Both the position numbers and the translations under genes were made by a program. The notes beneath the pieces were generated by a model. That model had not been told where the DNA came from, made no database searches, and saw nothing but the letters and a program-made list of their open reading frames with translations. Positions 59,862 through 64,000 of a stretch of DNA of 64,000 nucleotides are shown piece by piece. Source of the DNA: Micromonospora craniellae. Lineage in GTDB: Bacteria; Actinomycetota; Actinomycetes; Mycobacteriales; Micromonosporaceae. Location: positions 4,278,001 to 4,342,000 of the forward strand of contig NZ_CP061725.1 of the NCBI RefSeq assembly GCF_014764405.1, given 5' to 3'. How positions within the stretch are numbered: the first letter of the stretch is position 1; each line of letters starts with the position of its first letter.

Positions 59862-60518
59862 CTAGGCGCCGGATGCGAAGCCGATCATCAACAGCACGAT
59901 CTGGAGCACGCCCAGCACAATGCCGACGCCACCACAGATCAGGCCGGCGAGGGCCTGCCCGGAGTTGCTGGCCAGGCCCTGATCGGCCTTCTGCTTGCCC
60001 ATCCAGCCGGTGATGGCCGCGGCCAACCCCAGCGGGATGCCGAGGTAGCAGCAGACCAGCGGAATCGACACGATGCCGAGGATCATCGACACCAGGCCGA
60101 GGGTGTTCTGCTGTCCCCCCGAGCCGGCGAAGCCCGCGTGCGGGTACATCGGCGCGGCGCCGTACGGCTGCGGGGCGTACGGGTCCTGGTAGGGCTGGCC
60201 GTACGGCTGCCCCGACGTGGGCGGCGGCCCGTAGGCCGGGGGCTGACCGTAGGGCGGTGCCGAGTACGGGTCGTAGGGCTGCCCGGAGGTGGGCGGCTGC
60301 TGACCGTACGGGTCGTACGGCGCGGGGGAGGCCGGCTGTTGGCCGTACGGATCGGGCACAGGCGTGTGCGGTTCCGGTGTGGCGTACGGGTTGGCCGGCG
60401 GCGGTGCGTAGGGATTGGCCGGCGGCGGCGCGTACGGGTTGTGCGGAGGTGGCGCAGTCGGATCCCCGTACGGCGGTTGCTGGCCGTACGGGTCCTGACC
60501 GGGGCTACCGGGCTGCAT
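59862..60518 (-). CDS. DUF4190 membrane protein with long Pro/Tyr/Gln-rich N terminus
   Basis: A 218-residue protein. Residues 1-130 are low-complexity repeats of PYG/NPYAPPPA/DPYGQQP (for example NPYAPPPANPYAPPPANPYA). The C-terminal 85 residues hold two or three helices of the DUF4190 type (LGLVSMILGIVSIPLVCCYL, LAGLICGGVGIVLGVLQIVL). The disordered Tyr-rich tail probably faces the cytosol. The function is unknown; it is followed in the same operon direction by a CD225 gene upstream at 60532-60819. Confidence 0.8.
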   Translation of the reverse strand: MQPGSPGQDPYGQQPPYGDPTAPPPHNPYAPPPANPYAPPPANPYATPEPHTPVPDPYGQQPASPAPYDPYGQQPPTSGQPYDPYSAPPYGQPPAYGPPPTSGQPYGQPYQDPYAPQPYGAAPMYPHAGFAGSGGQQNTLGLVSMILGIVSIPLVCCYLGIPLGLAAAITGWMGKQKADQGLASNSGQALAGLICGGVGIVLGVLQIVLLMIGFASGA

Positions 60519-60531
60519 AGGGCTCAGCGAC

Positions 60532-60819
60532 TCAGTTTGTGCCGCTGAGCGAGCCGAGGACGCCGCCGCCCAGGCAGCAGAGCAGCACGATCACGAGCCA
60601 GGCGACACCGACGATGATGGCCCACTTGGACCACTTCTTCGACTCGGCGGCGGCGGCCTGGGCGCCGGCGTGGTCACCCTGCTGGAGCAGCGGGTTGACC
60701 TTCGACGCGTTGATGATCGCGGGGATCGCGAGCGGCCAGAACAGGAAGATGGCGACGATCGACATCGTCATGTTGTTGTCGACCTGCTGGGGCGGCTGGG
60801 AGGGGTATCCGGGCTGCAT
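60532..60819 (-). CDS. CD225/dispanin-like small membrane protein
   Basis: A 95-residue protein from ATG 60819 (GAGGAG upstream). A short Pro/Gln start (QPGYPSQPPQQVDNNM) leads to a CD225-type hairpin: MSIVAIFLFWPLAIPAIINA, then SKVNPLLQQGDHAGAQAAAA, and a second helix WAIIVGVAWLVIVLLCCLGG. Two such genes lie in tandem with the DUF4190 gene 13 bp downstream. The function is unknown. Confidence 0.82.
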   Translation of the reverse strand: MQPGYPSQPPQQVDNNMTMSIVAIFLFWPLAIPAIINASKVNPLLQQGDHAGAQAAAAESKKWSKWAIIVGVAWLVIVLLCCLGGGVLGSLSGTN

Positions 60820-60990
60820 GATGACGTGCTCCTCACGTACGTGTCGCTGACGGGTGCGGGCCGGGCATGCGCCGGTCCCAAGCGACCGGCAGCGTACCCG
60901 GTCCGTGCGACCTGGGCAGCCGGCGAATGGTACGTGGCCCATCGGGTGGGCACGGACCAGCGCCGATCCGCCGCCGGATAGGGTGTGCCG

Positions 60991-61602
60991 GTGATCGAGC
61001 CCGCCCGCATCGTCGTCCTCGTCTCCGGCTCCGGCAGCAACCTGCAGGCGCTGCTGGACGCGACCGCCGACCCGGCGTACGGGGCCCGGGTGGTCGCGGT
61101 GGGCGCGGACCGTGACGGCATCGCCGGGTTGGATCGGGCCGCCGCCGCCGGTGTACCGACCTTCGTGGCGCGGCTCAAGGACCATCCGTCCCGTGACGAG
61201 TGGGACGCGTCGCTCACCGAGCGGGTCGCCGAGCACCGGCCCGACCTGGTCGTCTCCGCCGGGTTCCTGAAACTGGTCGGTCCCTCCTTCCTCGCCGCCT
61301 TCGGTGACCGCTACCTGAACACGCACAACACTCTGCTGCCGGCGTTCCCCGGCATCCACGGCCCACGGGACGCGCTCGCCTACGGCGTGAAGGTCACCGG
61401 CGCGACGCTCTTCTTCGTCGACGCCGGAATGGACACCGGCCCGATCGTGGCGCAGGTGGCGGTGCCGGTGCACGAGGACGACGACGTGGACACGCTCACC
61501 GAGCGCATCAAGGAAGCCGAGCGGCAGCAACTCGTCGAGCAGGTGGGCCGGCTGGTCCGCGAGGGTTGGACGATCACCGGGAGAAAGGTCACAGTTCCGT
61601 GA
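60991..61602 (+). CDS. purN: Phosphoribosylglycinamide formyltransferase
   Basis: A 203-residue GART enzyme of purine synthesis, using 10-formyl-THF. The start VIEPARIVVLVSGSGSNLQA holds the phosphate loop. The catalytic Asn and His are in LNTHNTLLPAFPGIHG (the usual NxHPxLLPxFPG has Pro where this has Asn), and the catalytic Asp is in VDAGMDTGPIVAQ. GTG 60991 has AGGG 7 nt upstream; GTG 60985 is an alternative. It overlaps purH by GTGA. Confidence 0.95.
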   Translation: MIEPARIVVLVSGSGSNLQALLDATADPAYGARVVAVGADRDGIAGLDRAAAAGVPTFVARLKDHPSRDEWDASLTERVAEHRPDLVVSAGFLKLVGPSFLAAFGDRYLNTHNTLLPAFPGIHGPRDALAYGVKVTGATLFFVDAGMDTGPIVAQVAVPVHEDDDVDTLTERIKEAERQQLVEQVGRLVREGWTITGRKVTVP

Positions 61603-63170
61603 GTTCCATCGAGGACGGGCGCCGCCCGATCCGGCGGGCACTGGTCAGCGTCTACGACAAGGCCGGTCTGGTCGAGTTGGCCCGCGCGCTGCACGCCGCC
61701 GGTGTGGAGATCGTCTCCACCGGCAGCACCGCGTCGACGATCGCCGGTGCCGGCGTGCCGGTAACCGCCGTGGAGCAGGTGACCGGATTCCCGGAGATCC
61801 TCGACGGCCGGGTGAAGACCCTGCACCCGAAGATCCACGGCGGACTCCTCGCGGACCTGCGCAAGGACACCCACGTCGCCCAGCTCGACGAGCACGGCAT
61901 CGCCGGGATCGACCTGCTGGTGTCCAACCTGTACCCGTTCCAGCAGACCGTCGCCTCCGGCGCGAGCCAGGACGAGTGCGTCGAGCAGATCGACATCGGT
62001 GGTCCGGCGATGGTGCGGGCCGCCGCCAAGAACCACGCCTCGGTCGCCGTGGTGACCGACCCGGCCGCGTACCCGCTGCTGCTGGCCGCGCTCGACGGCG
62101 GTGGCTTCACCCTGGCGCAGCGACGGGCGCTGGCCGCCCGTGCCTTCGCCGACATCGCCGAGTACGACGTGTCGGTCGCCGACTGGTTCGCCACCTCCCT
62201 GGCCCCGGCGGAGGACGGCTGGCCGGAGTTCGCCGGGCTGGCGCTGCGCCGGCAGGCGGTGCTGCGGTACGGCGAGAACCCGCACCAGGGCGCGGCGGTC
62301 TACGCGGACCCGGCGAGCCCGGCCGGGTTGGCCCAGGCCGAGCAGCTGCACGGCAAGGAGATGTCGTACAACAACTACGTCGACGCCGACGCCGCCTGGC
62401 GGGCCGCGAACGACTTCGCCGACCAGCCGGCGGTGGCCGTGATCAAGCACGCGAACCCGTGCGGCATCGCGGTCGGCGCGGACGTGGCCGAGGCGCACCG
62501 CAAGGCGCACGCCTGCGACCCGGTCTCCGCCTTCGGCGGCGTCATCGCGGTGAACCGGCCGGTCTCGGTCGAACTGGCCGGGCAGATCGCCGAGATCTTC
62601 ACCGAGGTCGTGGTGGCGCCCGGGTACGAGCCGGGGGCCGCCGAGGTGCTCCAGGCCAAGAAGAACATCCGGCTGCTGCGGGCACCGGAGTTCCGCCCGC
62701 TGCCGGCCGAGTGGCGGCAGATCACCGGTGGCGTCCTGGTGCAGGCCCGCGACGCGATCGACGCCGAGGGCGACGACCCGGCGACGTGGCGGCTGGCCAC
62801 CGGCGAGGCGGCTGACGAGGCGACCCTGGCCGATCTGGCCTTCGCCTGGCGGGCGGTGCGCGCGGTGAAGAGCAACGCGATCCTGCTCGCGCAGGACGGC
62901 GCGACGGTCGGCGTCGGGATGGGCCAGGTGAACCGGGTCGACTCGGCGCGGCTGGCGGTCAACCGGGCCGGTGCCGACCGGGCGCGCGGCGCGGTGGCGG
63001 CGTCGGACGCCTTCTTCCCGTTCGCCGACGGCCCGCAGATCCTCATCGACGCCGGCATCCGGGCCATCGTGCAGCCGGGCGGCTCGATCCGGGACGAGGA
63101 GGTGATCGCCGCCTGCAAGCAGGCCGGCGTCACCATGTACCTGACCGGCACCCGGCACTTCTTCCACTGA
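61599..63170 (+). CDS. purH: Bifunctional AICAR transformylase / IMP cyclohydrolase
   Basis: A 523-residue enzyme for the last two steps to IMP. The N-terminal cyclohydrolase (MGS-like) domain has RRALVSVYDKAGLVELARAL, VEIVSTGSTASTIAG and LHPKIHGGLL. The transformylase domain has the catalytic Lys-His in VIKHANPCGIAVG, plus AFGGVIAVNRPV, KSNAILLAQDGATVGVGMGQ and the ending GTRHFFH. Its GTG start overlaps the purN stop, and it supplies IMP to guaB/guaA. Confidence 0.97.
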   Translation: MSSIEDGRRPIRRALVSVYDKAGLVELARALHAAGVEIVSTGSTASTIAGAGVPVTAVEQVTGFPEILDGRVKTLHPKIHGGLLADLRKDTHVAQLDEHGIAGIDLLVSNLYPFQQTVASGASQDECVEQIDIGGPAMVRAAAKNHASVAVVTDPAAYPLLLAALDGGGFTLAQRRALAARAFADIAEYDVSVADWFATSLAPAEDGWPEFAGLALRRQAVLRYGENPHQGAAVYADPASPAGLAQAEQLHGKEMSYNNYVDADAAWRAANDFADQPAVAVIKHANPCGIAVGADVAEAHRKAHACDPVSAFGGVIAVNRPVSVELAGQIAEIFTEVVVAPGYEPGAAEVLQAKKNIRLLRAPEFRPLPAEWRQITGGVLVQARDAIDAEGDDPATWRLATGEAADEATLADLAFAWRAVRAVKSNAILLAQDGATVGVGMGQVNRVDSARLAVNRAGADRARGAVAASDAFFPFADGPQILIDAGIRAIVQPGGSIRDEEVIAACKQAGVTMYLTGTRHFFH

Positions 63171-63238
63171 CCGTCGCGGTACATCCGAACCCGCCAGGTC
63201 GGGGGAGACGACGGTGGCGGGCGTGAGACGATCAGGTC

Positions 63239-64000
63239 GTGACGGCGACGCTTCTGGACGGCAAGGCGACCGCGGCGGAGATCAAGGACGAGCTGCGGAC
63301 GCGGGTCAAGGCCCTGGCGGAACGGGGCGCCGTGCCGGGACTGGGCACGGTGCTGGTCGGCAGCGACCCCGGTTCCCAGGCGTACGTCAACGGCAAGCAC
63401 CGTGACTGCGCCGAGGTCGGCATCGCCTCGATCCGGCGGGAGCTGCCGGCCGACGCCACCCAGGAACAGGTCGACCGGACCCTGGCCGAGCTGAACGCCG
63501 ACCCGGCGTGCCACGGCTACATCGTCCAGTTGCCCCTGCCGGCACATCTGGACACGCAGCGGGTGCTCGAACTGATCGACCCGGAGAAGGACGCCGACGG
63601 CCTGCACCCGGTCAACCTGGGTCGGCTGGTGCTCGGCTACGACGCGCCGCTGCCGTGCACCCCGCGCGGCATCGTGGAGCTGCTCCGCCGGCACGAGGTG
63701 CCGCTGCGCGGCGCCAACGTCGCGGTGGTGGGCCGAGGCAACACCGTCGGTCGTCCGCTCGGGCTGCTGTTGACCCGGCGCAGCGAGAACGCCACCGTGA
63801 CGCTCTGCCACACCGGCACGCTCGACCTGGCCGCGCACACCCGCGCCGCCGACATCGTCATCGTCGCGGCCGGCGTGCCCGGCCTGCTCACCGCCGAGAT
63901 GGTCACCCCGGGCGCGGTCGTGGTCGACGTGGGCATCACCCGGGTCATCGGCTCCGACGGCAAGGGTCGCTACACCGGCGACGTGGCCCCGGAGGTCTTC
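63239..64000 (+). CDS. folD: Methylenetetrahydrofolate dehydrogenase/cyclohydrolase FolD, partial (3' end outside window)
   Basis: 254 codons are visible from GTG 63239. Signatures are GTVLVGSDPGSQAYVNGKHR (catalytic Tyr and Lys), GYIVQLPLPAHLD, KDADGLHPVNLG, PCTPRGIVELL and the NADP loop VVGRGNTVGRPLGLLL. It makes 10-formyl-THF, the cofactor used by purN and purH just upstream, so the neighbours form a functional purine group. The C terminus lies beyond the window. Confidence 0.96.
   Translation, partial: MTATLLDGKATAAEIKDELRTRVKALAERGAVPGLGTVLVGSDPGSQAYVNGKHRDCAEVGIASIRRELPADATQEQVDRTLAELNADPACHGYIVQLPLPAHLDTQRVLELIDPEKDADGLHPVNLGRLVLGYDAPLPCTPRGIVELLRRHEVPLRGANVAVVGRGNTVGRPLGLLLTRRSENATVTLCHTGTLDLAAHTRAADIVIVAAGVPGLLTAEMVTPGAVVVDVGITRVIGSDGKGRYTGDVAPEVF

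Overview
The window is high-GC actinobacterial chromosome. Its gene order and protein types fit Micromonosporaceae (Micromonospora or a close relative): groES/groEL1 with two CIRCE sites, a WhiB and a BldM-like regulator beside DUF5319-guaB-guaB3, XRE/DUF397 pairs, PspC/LiaF-like sensing genes, GTG starts and GTGA/ATGA overlaps. It is almost entirely housekeeping sequence. I found no prophage, CRISPR array, rRNA, tRNA or transposase gene.

Layout. 1-560: two minus-strand WXG/EspC-like type VII secretion-type proteins. 0.7-9.6 kb: an essential-enzyme string (acpS remnant, NAD(P)HX repair, alr, alpha/beta hydrolase, tsaE, ung, then tsaB-rimI-tsaD), interrupted by a minus-strand SigE-type sigma factor and its partner. 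9.6-12 kb: CopC/CopD and DUF4142. 12-16.6 kb: a CUT2 sugar ABC transporter with a ROK repressor. 16.8-20 kb: YbaK, a THUMP-like methyltransferase, DUF397 and XRE. 20-29 kb: groES-groEL, a membrane Mo-oxidoreductase, whiB, BldM-like, DUF5319, guaB and guaB3. 29-36 kb: M1 peptidase, LCP, a GMC oxidase remnant, guaA, PspC and two double-Nudix genes. 36.5-39 kb: phosphatidylserine synthase and decarboxylase. 39-43 kb: a LiaF/PspC-like membrane protein divergent from a PspC-kinase/response-regulator pair. 43.5-49.5 kb: a peptide ABC transporter. 49.7-52.8 kb: chorismate mutase and the PcrA/UvrD helicase. 52.9-54.7 kb: two M23 peptidases. 55-64 kb: a broken B12-binding gene, sucCD, small membrane proteins, DUF6350, purN-purH and folD.

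Most notable. (1) A 21-codon leader ORF with a Phe-Tyr-Phe-Tyr-Tyr run and alternative stems lies just before a perfect intrinsic terminator upstream of chorismate mutase, a candidate aromatic amino acid attenuator. (2) Four genes (acpS, tsaD, a GMC oxidase, a B12-binding protein) appear to have lost internal segments, including the normally essential tsaD. This means either real deletions or assembly collapse. (3) A 55-56 bp palindromic element occurs twice, once read in frame as 19 extra residues inside a methyltransferase. (4) An 80-bp tandem repeat carries start-stop mini-ORFs between the two peptide-permease genes. (5) An array of about nine GTGGCG-type units spaced 10-12 bp lies upstream of the groES promoter.
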